Origin: Parafilimonas terrae
Lineage (GTDB): Bacteria; Bacteroidota; Bacteroidia; Chitinophagales; Chitinophagaceae
Reading direction: 5' to 3'
DNA: 64,000 bases
Assembly (NCBI RefSeq): GCF_900115755.1
Contig: NZ_FOXQ01000005.1
Coordinates: 124,001-188,000, forward strand
Within the stretch, counting starts at the first letter, position 1. Each line of letters starts with the position of its first letter. Positions 16,459 to 25,172 of the stretch are shown here, one piece after another. The position numbers and the translations under genes are program-made. The notes under the pieces were generated by a model. It worked only from the letters and a program-made list of their open reading frames with translations. It did not search any database and was not told the origin of the DNA.

Positions 16459-18561
16459 TTGGTTGGTAACCCTAACAGCGGTAAATCCTCCTTATTTAAT
16501 GCATTAACCGGCCTTAATCAAAAAGTAGGCAATTTCCCGGGCGTTACTGTTGATAAAAAAACAGGCATATCTAATTTAGATGAAAATGCCTCGGCTACTA
16601 TTATTGACCTGCCCGGCACCTACAGCCTCTACCCGCGCCGCGACGATGAATGGGTAGCTTACAAGGTGCTGCTGCATGCTGATGAAAAAATTCATCCGGA
16701 AATAGTTTTACTCGTTGCCGATGCCAGTAACCTGAAACGTAATTTACTTTTCTGCAGCCAGGTGATCGATTTAAAATACCCCGTGGTAATTGCCCTTACC
16801 ATGATGGACCTTGCCCGCAAAAAAGGCATTGAAATAGATGTTGCCGGTCTTTCTACCGAATTGGGCGTACCCGTAATTGCGGTAAACCCAAGAAAAAATA
16901 AGGGTATAGGCGAGCTGAAAAAAGTGCTGGCGCAAACAGCAAAACTGCATCAGCAGCCAAATAAGAGAGATTTTATAGATAACCTTGCGCTGGCGCCTTC
17001 CGCTATTGAAAAAGTGAAGCAGACTTTGCCGGGGATCAGCAATTATGAAGGCATCCATTATCTCATCAACCATGAGAATTTCGGCTTGCCCGATACCGTG
17101 AACGAAGTAATTGAGCAGGCGGAAATGGACAATAATTTCAATCCATCCAAAACCCAGGCGGAGGAAATCCTGCAACGCTATACGCGCATTAAGCAGGTAA
17201 TGCAGCAAAACGTGGTAGAGCCCGATCCGCTGCAGCGCAAGTTATTTACGGAGCATCTTGATAATATTCTTTTAAACCGGATGTGGGGTTATATAATCCT
17301 GCTGGTGGTTTTATTCGTTTTGTTTCAGAGCATATTCTGGCTGGCGCAATACCCGATGGACTGGATTGACGGCGGCTTTGCGCAGTTGAATGGCTGGCTT
17401 AATAACACATTGCCTGCTGCATGGTGGAGCGACCTGCTTATAAACGGCCTGGTTGCGGGCCTTAACGGCATACTTGTTTTTGTGCCGCAGATAATGATAT
17501 TATTTGGGTTGATAACAATTTTGGAAGATACCGGCTACATGGCCCGCATAAGTTTTTTGAGCGATAAGCTCATGCGCAAAGTGGGCCTGAACGGGAAAAG
17601 CGTAATGCCCATGATCAGTGGCTTTGCCTGCGCCGTGCCGGCCATTATGAGCACAAGGAATATTGAAAATAAAAAGGAGCGGTTGCTCACCATACTGGTT
17701 ACGCCTTTAATGAGCTGCAGCGCCAGGCTACCGGTTTATACCATTCTTATTGCACTGGTAATTCCAAACACTTATTACTTAGGCTTTTTAAGCCTTCAGG
17801 GCCTGGTAATGATGGGGCTTTACCTTTTGGGAACAGTAATGGCATTAGTGGTGAGTTATGTGTTCAAGTTCATCATTAAAATGAAAGAGAAAAGCTATTT
17901 CATTTTAGAATTGCCCGTTTACCGTGCACCTCGCTGGAAAAATGTGGGCATTACCATGGTTGAAAAAGCCAAAATATTTGTGAGCGAAGCAGGAAGGGTA
18001 ATTCTTTTCATAAGCCTGATATTATGGTTTTTGAGCAGTTATGGCCCGCCTTCGCGCATGGATGCGGTGAATGAAAAATATACAGTGCAGTTGCAGCAGC
18101 AGCAAAATATAAGCAAAGATTCCGTTGCTGAAATTGAAAAGCAATATGCATCGGCAAAGCTGCAGAATTCTTTTGCAGGCATTTTGGGTAAAACAATAGA
18201 ACCTGTTATAAAGCCCCTGGGTTACGACTGGAAGATTGGTATTGCATTAATAACATCCTTTGCTGCACGGGAAGTTTTTGTTGGCACCATGGCAACCTTG
18301 TATAGTGTTGAAGATAAAGATAACAACACCCGCACGTTGCAGGAAAAAATGGAAAGCGCCGTGCATGAAGATGGCCGTAAGGTTTATACGCTGCCCGCAG
18401 CTTTATCGTTAATGGTGTTTTATGTTTTTGCCATGCAGTGCATGAGCACACTGGCGATTGTAAAAAGAGAAACCCGTACCTGGAAATGGCCGATTATTCA
18501 GTTTGTATATATGACAGGGCTTGCCTATTTAATGAGCCTTCTTGTTTATAACCTGTTTTAA
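16459..18561 (+). CDS. feoB: Ferrous iron transporter FeoB (start codon out of frame)
   Basis: GTP-gated Fe(II) permease of the inner membrane. The N-terminal G domain has G1 GNPNSGKS, G2 PGVT, G3 DLPG (50-53) and a G4 that reads TMMD (114-117) where NxxD is usual. The membrane part (about 270-700) holds Gate motifs, including GFACAVPAIM with the conserved Cys, and ends with a typical TM pair. The first in-frame start in the open frame is TTG at 16459, which would remove the first G-domain strand. Upstream in-frame codons read V-N-I-A-L-V-G-N-P, the normal FeoB start, but the only ATG (16445) is one base out of frame. A lost G (ATGGTT to ATGTT) explains this. No feoA is adjacent. Confidence 0.93.
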   Translation: MVGNPNSGKSSLFNALTGLNQKVGNFPGVTVDKKTGISNLDENASATIIDLPGTYSLYPRRDDEWVAYKVLLHADEKIHPEIVLLVADASNLKRNLLFCSQVIDLKYPVVIALTMMDLARKKGIEIDVAGLSTELGVPVIAVNPRKNKGIGELKKVLAQTAKLHQQPNKRDFIDNLALAPSAIEKVKQTLPGISNYEGIHYLINHENFGLPDTVNEVIEQAEMDNNFNPSKTQAEEILQRYTRIKQVMQQNVVEPDPLQRKLFTEHLDNILLNRMWGYIILLVVLFVLFQSIFWLAQYPMDWIDGGFAQLNGWLNNTLPAAWWSDLLINGLVAGLNGILVFVPQIMILFGLITILEDTGYMARISFLSDKLMRKVGLNGKSVMPMISGFACAVPAIMSTRNIENKKERLLTILVTPLMSCSARLPVYTILIALVIPNTYYLGFLSLQGLVMMGLYLLGTVMALVVSYVFKFIIKMKEKSYFILELPVYRAPRWKNVGITMVEKAKIFVSEAGRVILFISLILWFLSSYGPPSRMDAVNEKYTVQLQQQQNISKDSVAEIEKQYASAKLQNSFAGILGKTIEPVIKPLGYDWKIGIALITSFAAREVFVGTMATLYSVEDKDNNTRTLQEKMESAVHEDGRKVYTLPAALSLMVFYVFAMQCMSTLAIVKRETRTWKWPIIQFVYMTGLAYLMSLLVYNLF

Positions 18562-18563
18562 TT

Positions 18564-18824
18564 TCAGGGGTTTCTGAACAGCGCAATCAATATTAGATCT
18601 ACTATTAAAACAGCAACGATTATAATGCTAAGCCTGTTTTGCAATAGCTTGGCCTGCCTGCTTTTTTCACTTCTTGAATTATAAATATTATAATGACTGA
18701 AGTAAAACCATTTATACAAACTTTTATTAGATGTGCTTGAAGAAAACAGCACTGTTTTAAGTATAATTAAAATAAGCAGTATTGCAGTAACTGCATAAAT
18801 AATGTACTGATAGATCATAGCCAT
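18564..18824 (-). CDS. Small hypothetical membrane protein with two TM helices
   Basis: An 86-residue protein with hydrophobic helices at about 5-27 and 62-82, separated by a polar, Ser/Lys/Arg-rich loop (SSSTSNKSLYKWFY and EKSRQAKL). No family is recognised. The ATG at 18824 is used; an upstream in-frame ATG at 18872 would add a 16-residue polar stretch that looks unlikely. It ends 2 bp from the convergent feoB stop, and lies 86 bp downstream of the MFS exporter on the same strand, so it may be the last gene of that unit. Confidence 0.55.
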   Translation of the reverse strand: MAMIYQYIIYAVTAILLILIILKTVLFSSSTSNKSLYKWFYFSHYNIYNSRSEKSRQAKLLQNRLSIIIVAVLIVDLILIALFRNP

Positions 18825-18910
18825 TGAATTTTTTTGTTGCAATGGCAAGCAGGAAACCGAAGCAATATACAAAAACCTGCCTGCTTTAAGGGCCGTAAGC
18901 TTTCACAATA

Positions 18911-20173
18911 TCAATATTCCATTTTTCTTAATGTTGGCGCTTTGAACCAGGTTGCAATAACCACAGCTATCGTCATGCAGCCTCCAAAAATTACAGAAGG
19001 CACAACGCCTAATAGTTTAGCCATTAAACCGCTTTCAAACTGGCCAAATTCATTGCTGGAATTAATGAACATGGAGTTTACGCTCATTACGCGGCCACGC
19101 ATATCATCCGGCGTTTTTAGCTGCATAATGGTACCGCGCACAACAACGCTTATCCCATCAAGCATGCCACTTATGAGCAGGGCAATAAAAGAAAGCACAA
19201 ATAATTTTGATAAAGCAAAACATACAATGCAAACGCCAAAGCCAAACACGGCAAACAATAATTTATAGCCTTGCTTTTTCCGCATGGGAAATGCAGTAAG
19301 CAAAATAACGCTGCAAATAGAACCCATATCTGAAGCGCCGTTCAATATGCCAAAGCCTTCTGAACCAACCTTTAAAATATCGCGTGCAAAAACCGGGACC
19401 ATAGCAACAGCGCCGCCAAAAAGTACAGCGAATAAATCAAGTGATAATGCCCCTAAAATTACTTTGGTTTTAAAAACAAAATTCAACCCTTCTTTTACAC
19501 TCTCCCATGTTTTCTTTTCGGCCTTTTTATGCATAGGAGGCTTGGGCTTTATAAAAAAAAGAATAATAAATGCAATGATTATAAATGCTGCAATTACACC
19601 AAACGTACCGGTGTTACCCAGCATAGCAATTAAAAAACCACCCACCGCATGGCCGCTAACAGAAGCTGATAGATAAGCGCCCTGGTTCCAGGTAGTGGCA
19701 TTTTGCAAAACATTTTTAGGGACAACCTGCGCCAGTATTACATTAAACACCGGCCCCGCAAATGAACGCACAATGCCGGTGCCAAAAACAATTGAATAAA
19801 TTAAAACAGCAATAGTATGGTTTGTAAAAAACCCGCCTGCATGTCTTGTGGAAAGCAATAATAAGATTACTACTGCCAAAAAGTATAATGCTATGCCGCG
19901 CAACAGCAATTTTCGTTTTTCACTAAGGTCGATAACATGCCCTGCATACAAAGCCAGCGAAACTGCGGGCACTACTTCAGATAAACCTATTAAACCGATA
20001 GCGAAAGGCGCATTGGTTAAATTATAAATCCACCAGCCAAGCAATGTGGTGAGCATCCTTAAAGCCATTACAAAAGCAAACCTTCCCATTACAAGGTTTC
20101 GGAATTCGGGAATGCGTACAGCTATAAAAGCATCAGAAGATTCTTGTTTACTGCCGGTTGTTATTAAGCTCAT
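18911..20173 (-). CDS. MFS transporter, EntS/MFS_3-type exporter
   Basis: A 420-residue major facilitator protein with about 12 hydrophobic segments. Loop 2-3 carries the MFS motif A variant (AGHVIDLSEKRKLLLRG). A central basic loop (KPKPPMHKKAEKK) separates the two halves. TPDDMRGRVMSVNSMF near 355 is the conserved loop typical of EntS-like (enterobactin exporter) proteins. It probably exports a small molecule, siderophore or drug. The position beside feoB makes an iron role tempting, but no siderophore genes are visible. It follows the histidine kinase by 74 bp on the same strand and may be in the regulator operon. Confidence 0.85.
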   Translation of the reverse strand: MSLITTGSKQESSDAFIAVRIPEFRNLVMGRFAFVMALRMLTTLLGWWIYNLTNAPFAIGLIGLSEVVPAVSLALYAGHVIDLSEKRKLLLRGIALYFLAVVILLLLSTRHAGGFFTNHTIAVLIYSIVFGTGIVRSFAGPVFNVILAQVVPKNVLQNATTWNQGAYLSASVSGHAVGGFLIAMLGNTGTFGVIAAFIIIAFIILFFIKPKPPMHKKAEKKTWESVKEGLNFVFKTKVILGALSLDLFAVLFGGAVAMVPVFARDILKVGSEGFGILNGASDMGSICSVILLTAFPMRKKQGYKLLFAVFGFGVCIVCFALSKLFVLSFIALLISGMLDGISVVVRGTIMQLKTPDDMRGRVMSVNSMFINSSNEFGQFESGLMAKLLGVVPSVIFGGCMTIAVVIATWFKAPTLRKMEY

Positions 20174-20247
20174 GCGTAATTTAATAAAGCCGCAACGGCT
20201 TTAAAGCAGGCAAAAGTATTTTAAATTATAACAACCTGCCAGGTTCT

Positions 20248-21591
20248 TTAAAACTGCAGTATAAACGCAGTGCCTTCATCTTTTACACTATTCACATGAA
20301 TATTGCCTTTGTGCAGCATCATTATCTGCTTGCATAAACTTAAGCCAATGCCGCTGCCGCTTTTTTTGGTGCTGAAGAAAGGAATGAAAATCTTATCGAG
20401 CACTTCGTCTTCAATACCGCTGCCGTTATCAATAACTTTTACCGCAACGCGGTTATGATCGCCACGGCTTGCGGTAAGAATAATTTTTGGTTCCGGTGTT
20501 TCTTTCACCGCTTCCATAGCATTCAGTAAAAGATTAATGAGCACCTGTTCAATTAAGTTAATATCTGCCTCTACCTGCAGTTCCGGGTCTTTTAAAATTA
20601 TTTCAAGGTCAATATTCTTTTGCTGCAATGTTGGCTGCATTAAACGATGTTGCGTTTTAAATAAATCCTTCACATAAAACTTTTGCAAATTGGGCGCCGT
20701 TATCATGTTCAGGTTACGGTAGGTTTGCGCAAACTTCAATAAACCTTCGCTCCTGCGTTTAATGGTTTCCATGCCAAGTGAAAGATCTTCAAGTGTGCCC
20801 GTTTCATCATCTATTAATTCACTTGAATGTTGCAGCCTGTTTTTTAATGTATCGGCCAGCGATGAAATGGGCGCAACAGAGTTCATTATTTCATGCGTCA
20901 TTACACGCAATAATTTTTGCCAGGCTTTGCTTTCTGTTTCATCCAGCGCTTCATTCACATTTTGAAATGCAATGAGCTTATACCTTTTATTATTGGTTTG
21001 AAAAGCAGTTGCCGAAACAAGTATTTTAAGCGCGTTCCTGTCAATATGAATATCGGTAATAGCACTATCCCCGGGTTTAAGATCCACCACCTGTGCACAC
21101 AAAACCGCGTCGCGCTTGTCCAGGGATTGGATAGTTTTTAAATAAGGGATCTTTAAAAGTTTTTTCAGCGATTCATTCATCCACATTACGTTACCTGTTT
21201 CTATTTCATAAGAGAGGATGCCTGTATCCACCAGTTCCAGTATCTTTTGTAAATATTGATATTGCGTTTCCCGCTCATGGCTGATGAGCTTGAATGCTGA
21301 ATTAATATCATTAAAACCCTGCCGCAGGTTCTGCACCTCAGCAGGCGCATGCTTTACATCAAAATGCCTTGAAAAATCCCTGTACTGAACGCCCTCCACA
21401 AACTGCTGTACTTCAATCTGCGATTTTTTCAAGAATTCATACAACCCATAAGATACGTAAGCCGCACCCAGCAGCACAATAAAGCCAAACAAAAATTGTG
21501 ACTGCAACAGCAGGTAACAGGCTGCAAATATGAATGCTGAAAGCAGCGAAATGCGGATGATTAACCTTAATCCCGGTCTGTTATATATCAT
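20248..21591 (-). CDS. Sensor histidine kinase (NtrB-like partner of the sigma-54 regulator)
   Basis: A 447-residue membrane kinase. Two N-terminal helices (about 9-29 and 32-52) have almost no periplasmic loop, suggesting intramembrane or cytoplasmic sensing. A HAMP-like/PAS region spans about 60-215. The H box has His233 (MTHEIMNSVAPI), the N box Asn357 (LINLLLNAMEA), the G1 box DNGSGI (388-393) and the G2 box GSGIGLSL (412-419). It should autophosphorylate and pass phosphate to the response regulator encoded just upstream, whose gene overlaps it by 11 bp. This pair is divergent from the ABC permease array and is the best candidate to control it. Confidence 0.93.
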   Translation of the reverse strand: MIYNRPGLRLIIRISLLSAFIFAACYLLLQSQFLFGFIVLLGAAYVSYGLYEFLKKSQIEVQQFVEGVQYRDFSRHFDVKHAPAEVQNLRQGFNDINSAFKLISHERETQYQYLQKILELVDTGILSYEIETGNVMWMNESLKKLLKIPYLKTIQSLDKRDAVLCAQVVDLKPGDSAITDIHIDRNALKILVSATAFQTNNKRYKLIAFQNVNEALDETESKAWQKLLRVMTHEIMNSVAPISSLADTLKNRLQHSSELIDDETGTLEDLSLGMETIKRRSEGLLKFAQTYRNLNMITAPNLQKFYVKDLFKTQHRLMQPTLQQKNIDLEIILKDPELQVEADINLIEQVLINLLLNAMEAVKETPEPKIILTASRGDHNRVAVKVIDNGSGIEDEVLDKIFIPFFSTKKSGSGIGLSLCKQIMMLHKGNIHVNSVKDEGTAFILQF

Positions 21592-22942
21592 ATTTACTTA
21601 GCCTCCTGTATAATGCTGTTCTTGTTAAACCCAATTCTTTAGCTGCCTTTGTAATATTGCCATTATGTTTTTCAATAACATGCAGAATTGTATTTTTTTC
21701 TATGGTGCTTAATTTATTATCATCATGCTCCGGTGTTTGCGTTATGGCGCTTTCTATGGGTGAGAAAAGCAGGTCTCTTTCTGTAAGCACTTCGCCATCG
21801 CTCATAATTATAGCGCGTTCCATGGTATATTGAAGTTCGCGCACATTGCCGGGGAAAGGATACTTCATTAGTTTTTCCAGCGCTGATTTATCTAATTCAA
21901 TGGCAGCTTTCCTGTATTTGGCTGCATATTGTTTGGCAAAATGTTTGGCCAGTAAAATAATATCTTCTTTGCGCTGGCGCAAAGGTGGCAATGTTATTTC
22001 AACGGTGTTGATGCGATAGATCAAATCTTTCCTGAAACGGTTTTCATTTGCCAATTCCTGCAGCGGAACATTGGTAGCACATATCAGCCTTATATCTACA
22101 GGAATGGGCTGGTTTGTTCCCAAACGGGTAACCTGCCTGTTTTGCAAAACGGTTAGCAGTTTAGCCTGCTGCTGCAAGCTTATGTTGCCTATTTCATCCA
22201 AAAACAATGTGCCGCCGTTGGCTGCTTCAATGCGGCCAATACGGTCTTCCCGCGCATCGGTAAAAGCACCTTTTTTGTGACCGAACAATTCGCTTTCAAA
22301 TAAGGTTTCGGTTAAGGCGCCCACATCCACTTTTATAAATGGCTGTTTGGCCCTTAACGATTTTTGATGAATAGCTTTTGCCGTTAAATCTTTACCGGTA
22401 CCGTTCTCTCCCAAAATTAAAATATTGGCATCGGTGGGCGCTATTTTTTCAATCTTGAAAAAAATATTCTTCATGGCCTCGCTTTCAGCGAGCAGTTCTG
22501 TGCCAATTAAACTTTCTGCGCCTTCTTTATTAGCGGCTTCACCCGCGGCGCGTTTGGTTTTTTTAATGATGTCTGAAATGTTTGATATCAGCTTTTCATT
22601 ATGCCAGGGTTTTAAAATAAAATCTGAAGCGCCTTCTTTTAATGAACGAACCGCAAGGTCTATATCTCCGTAAGCTGTTATCATGATAACGCAAACTTCT
22701 TTGTTCAGTTCCTTAATTCTTTTAAGCCAATAAATGCCTTCATTGCCGGTGTTAATGGATGACTTAAAATTCATGTCGAGCAATACGAGGTCGAAAGTGT
22801 TTTCTCTTAAAAGGGCCGGAAGGTTTTCAGGGTTCTTTTCTGTTACCACCTTTTTCACTTCTGTTTTTAATAATAGCCTCACCGCAATTAAAACATCCGG
22901 GTCATCGTCAATTACAAGTATAGATGTATTTTTCAAGCTCAT
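21581..22942 (-). CDS. NtrC-family sigma-54-dependent response regulator
   Basis: A 453-residue three-domain activator. The receiver domain (1-120) has the acidic pocket Asp12-14, phosphoacceptor Asp56 (VLLDMNF) and Lys111. The AAA+ domain (about 148-385) has Walker A GENGTGKD (178-185), the sigma-54 contact loop GAFTDA (225-230; the canonical form is GAFTGA) and Walker B GTLFLDE. A Fis-type HTH closes the protein (NGNITKAAKELGLTRTALYRRL). It activates sigma-54 RNA polymerase from upstream sites when phosphorylated. TTGGCAC -24-like boxes with upstream CGGACAGT elements precede both ends of the neighbouring permease array, so that array is the likely target (inferred). Confidence 0.94.
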   Translation of the reverse strand: MSLKNTSILVIDDDPDVLIAVRLLLKTEVKKVVTEKNPENLPALLRENTFDLVLLDMNFKSSINTGNEGIYWLKRIKELNKEVCVIMITAYGDIDLAVRSLKEGASDFILKPWHNEKLISNISDIIKKTKRAAGEAANKEGAESLIGTELLAESEAMKNIFFKIEKIAPTDANILILGENGTGKDLTAKAIHQKSLRAKQPFIKVDVGALTETLFESELFGHKKGAFTDAREDRIGRIEAANGGTLFLDEIGNISLQQQAKLLTVLQNRQVTRLGTNQPIPVDIRLICATNVPLQELANENRFRKDLIYRINTVEITLPPLRQRKEDIILLAKHFAKQYAAKYRKAAIELDKSALEKLMKYPFPGNVRELQYTMERAIIMSDGEVLTERDLLFSPIESAITQTPEHDDNKLSTIEKNTILHVIEKHNGNITKAAKELGLTRTALYRRLSKYDI

Positions 22943-23089
22943 TTTCCTGGTGCAATTTTTAAATTAATTAAAGTAGGGACTGTAAAAATTTATTTTACTG
23001 CGGCATTTAAAACATTTGGCATACCACAACGCTAAAATATTGGTTTTTAACTACTGACTGATTTTTAGCGATTTTTTGCCTGTATCAAA

Positions 23090-23099
23090 ACCGGACAGT
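23090..23099 (+). promoter_or_regulatory. Putative enhancer (UAS) element for the NtrC-type regulator
   Basis: ACCGGACAGT, 73 bp upstream of the TTGGCAC box at 23173. The same 10-mer recurs at 36034, and its 8-bp inverse ACTGTCCG lies at 35896, 83 bp upstream of the second TTGGCAC box. The place, spacing and recurrence suit an enhancer; binding is inferred. Confidence 0.45.
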
Positions 23100-23172
23100 T
23101 TTTGTGTCACAAGCGAACAACAGCTTTAAAACAGTTTGGTGTAAGGTGTTGTTTTTCAACGGGATTTTAAAA

Positions 23173-23188
23173 TTGGCACTTCGCTTTC
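23173..23188 (+). promoter_or_regulatory. Possible sigma-54 promoter of the adaptor/ABC operon
   Basis: A perfect -24 half (TTGGCAC, 23173-23179) with the proper 5-bp gap to TTTC (consensus TTGC). One mismatch falls in the critical G of the -12 box. Transcription would start near 23200, just before the small ORF. A second TTGGCAC at 23196 has a worse -12. Confidence 0.4.
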
Positions 23189-23213
23189 TTTGCTATTGGC
23201 ACAAAGATTTTTT

Positions 23214-23402
23214 ATGCAACCTAAAAAAGAAAATTATTGGTTTATGTTCAGGTGGCTATTGTTGCTGAATGTGGTTTTAATAACTGCCATTGTGCTGGCG
23301 CACCCGGCTAAAAATAATACCGTGAAAAACGATGAGCCTTGTTGCAATTCAAAAAAAATAAAGGCTGAAGTGCTTAATGCAATAACCGTAAGATTAATGT
23401 AA
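23214..23402 (+). CDS. Small single-pass membrane protein at the head of the ABC operon
   Basis: A 62-residue ORF from the ATG at 23214 (MQPKKENYW); an in-frame start at 23190 lies inside the promoter region. One hydrophobic helix (about 11-29, FRWLLLLNVVLITAIVLA) is followed by a short extracytoplasmic tail with a Cys pair (EPCCNSKK). I recognise no family. It stands 16 bp before the adaptor gene and right after the predicted promoter, so it is probably the first gene of the operon. The vicinal cysteines could bind metal or thiols, but this is speculation. Confidence 0.55.
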   Translation: MQPKKENYWFMFRWLLLLNVVLITAIVLAHPAKNNTVKNDEPCCNSKKIKAEVLNAITVRLM

Positions 23403-23418
23403 TAAAATAATTTTTAAA

Positions 23419-24678
23419 GTGGACAGAGTTATACAAAAGAAAAAATGGACAACGAAGAGAATTCTCACCATTGCGGGAATTGCAGCCATTGTACTATTAA
23501 TTGCAGGCAGCATTTATTTTACCAGCGGCGGCAATAAATTAAATGTTGACACAGAACGCATTACTATAAGCGAGGTTACTAAAGGCAAGTTTCAGGAAAA
23601 TATACCGGTTAATGGCGTGGTGCTGCCACAAACAACTATTTATTTGGACGCAGTTGAAGGCGGCCGCGTTGAAGAGAAATATGTGGACGACGGCGCCATG
23701 ATGAAGAAAGGCGAACCTATTCTGCGTTTATCCAACACCGATTTGATGATGAACATGATGACCCAGCAAAACCAGGTGTATAATACCTTAACCCAAATGC
23801 AGATTAACAATAATGCGGCTCTCCAAAATACAGTGGGCAAACAAACGGCCATGGCTGATGTGGAAAGCCAGTTTAAAGAAGCCGAACGCATTTATAACCT
23901 GAATAAAGACCTGTATGCTAAAAAAGCAATAGGCTACCAGGAATATAAGAAATCGGAAAATGATTATAATTATTACCTGCAAAAGAAAAGGCTTTCCGAA
24001 CAGATATTACAGCAGGATTCTGCTTACAGGCAGCAACAGGCAAAACAAGACAGGCAATCTTACCAGGGCTCGCAGGAAGCTTTGGAAATAATGCAAAAAA
24101 AGGTGGGCGATTTAATTGTGCGTGCCCCGGTTGATGGTCAGTTAACATCTCTCGATGCAGAAGTGGGCCAGAATAAAAACAAGGGCGAACGTTTGGGGCA
24201 AATAGATGTAATGGGCGGTTATAAAGTGCGTGTGGATGTGGACGAACATTATATTTCGAGGATTTATACCGGCCTGCGCGGCACCTTCACTTTTGCTGAC
24301 AGCAATTATGTGCTTGAAATAAAGAAAGTTTATACACAGGTAACGAATGGCCGCTTCCAGGTGGATATGGAATTTGTGGGCAAAGTGCCAAAGGGCATTC
24401 GCCGCGGCCAGACCCTGCAGATATTACTGGCATTAAGCGATGAACGCACAGCAATACTGCTGCCACAAGGCGGCTTCTACCAGCAAACCGGCGGCAACTG
24501 GATATTTAAAGTGAGTGAGGATGGCAGCAGGGCTTACCGCGTGGACATTCAGTTAGGCAATAAAAACACAGACTATTATGAAGTGTTAAGCGGTTTACAG
24601 CCCGGCGACAAAGTGGTTACATCAAGCTATGAGAATTATGGCACAGATATGCAGGAGCTGGTGCTGAAGGGGAAATAG
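23419..24678 (+). CDS. Periplasmic adaptor (HlyD/MacA-like membrane fusion protein)
   Basis: A 419-residue membrane-fusion protein. It has a cytoplasmic basic start (VIQKKKWTTKR) and one N-terminal TM (about 15-32). A biotinyl/lipoyl-like half (VEEKYVDDGAMMKKGEPILRL, about 78-100) precedes a long helical hairpin (about 105-235, Gln-rich). The second lipoyl half is VRAPVDGQLTSLDAEVGQNKNKGERLGQI, and beta-barrel and membrane-proximal domains follow. It links an inner-membrane ABC transporter to an outer-membrane channel, as MacA does. The start is GTG at 23419. No TolC-like gene is in the window. The ATPase gene follows after an inserted four-helix-bundle gene. Confidence 0.9.
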   Translation: MDRVIQKKKWTTKRILTIAGIAAIVLLIAGSIYFTSGGNKLNVDTERITISEVTKGKFQENIPVNGVVLPQTTIYLDAVEGGRVEEKYVDDGAMMKKGEPILRLSNTDLMMNMMTQQNQVYNTLTQMQINNNAALQNTVGKQTAMADVESQFKEAERIYNLNKDLYAKKAIGYQEYKKSENDYNYYLQKKRLSEQILQQDSAYRQQQAKQDRQSYQGSQEALEIMQKKVGDLIVRAPVDGQLTSLDAEVGQNKNKGERLGQIDVMGGYKVRVDVDEHYISRIYTGLRGTFTFADSNYVLEIKKVYTQVTNGRFQVDMEFVGKVPKGIRRGQTLQILLALSDERTAILLPQGGFYQQTGGNWIFKVSEDGSRAYRVDIQLGNKNTDYYEVLSGLQPGDKVVTSSYENYGTDMQELVLKGK

Positions 24679-24690
24679 CTTGGGGCTGCG

Positions 24691-24723
24691 AGGTATGGGG
24701 TTTCAGGTATGGGGTTTCAGGTA
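24691..24723 (+). repeat. Left flanking repeat of the four-helix-bundle gene
   Basis: A 14-bp unit, AGGTATGGGGTTTC, occurs twice in tandem (24691-24718), with a third partial copy to 24723. The inverse of the unit flanks the other side of the gene at 25126-25153. The stop codon of the enclosed gene lies inside this repeat. Confidence 0.8.
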
Positions 24724-25073
24724 GACGACATTCTTTCAATAAAGGCATAGATCATTTTTCTGATAGTAATAATCTCTTGCTGAAGTTCTTTGAATAGATT
24801 TTCAGGAATATAGTTTAAATCTTTCGACAGGATGAATTGATATTCTAACTCTGAACACGAACCTGCTGCAATGAATAAATATCGCTTCATTTCAGCGTTT
24901 GAACTTTTGCCGCATCCTTCTGCTATATTAGTTGGAATAGAAGATGAAGATCGGCGCATTTGTGAGGTAAGTGTATAAATTTCCTGTTGCGGAAAAGAAG
25001 CCGTGATTGTATAAACTGTAAGAGTGAGTTGATGACTTCTTTGCCAAATATTAAGTTCCTGGAAATCTCTCAT
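24717..25073 (-). CDS. Four-helix-bundle protein (23S rRNA IVP / S23-like)
   Basis: A 118-residue all-helical protein of the S23/23S-IVP family, related in fold to the Avd accessory proteins of diversity-generating retroelements. Typical features are the start MRDFQELNIWQRSHQL, the RRSSSSIP segment, the NIAEGCGK signature (49-56) and a C-terminal helix pair. The cellular function of the family is unknown. It is on the opposite strand to the surrounding ABC operon and separates adaptor from ATPase. It is bracketed by inverted copies of a 14-bp repeat. The last codons and stop come from the left repeat. This looks like an inserted unit. No reverse transcriptase or variable repeat is nearby. Confidence 0.88.
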   Translation of the reverse strand: MRDFQELNIWQRSHQLTLTVYTITASFPQQEIYTLTSQMRRSSSSIPTNIAEGCGKSSNAEMKRYLFIAAGSCSELEYQFILSKDLNYIPENLFKELQQEIITIRKMIYAFIERMSST

Positions 25074-25125
25074 AATGACGTAAGTTAATTATTTGTATAT
25101 TATACAACCAAAGTCAGAAGCTGGC

Positions 25126-25153
25126 TGAAACCTCATGCCTGAAACCTGACACC
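25126..25153 (-). repeat. Right flanking repeat of the four-helix-bundle gene
   Basis: Two 14-bp units (TGAAACCTCATGCC, TGAAACCTGACACC), the inverse complement of the left repeat unit with 2-4 differences. It ends 19 bp before the ABC ATPase start. Confidence 0.75.
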
Positions 25154-25172
25154 AAATAAAAAACAACCAAAC

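Noticed and set aside
18911-20173. MFS transporter as a proven siderophore exporter
   Set aside because: Only general EntS-like motifs and proximity to feoB support this; no siderophore synthesis or uptake genes are in the window.
23196-23211. Second TTGGCAC box as another sigma-54 promoter
   Set aside because: The -12 position reads TTTT, lacking both G and C, and transcription would start inside the small ORF.
24691-25153. Four-helix-bundle gene as part of a diversity-generating retroelement
   Set aside because: No reverse transcriptase, template repeat or variable repeat is visible nearby; only the fold relation to Avd remains.
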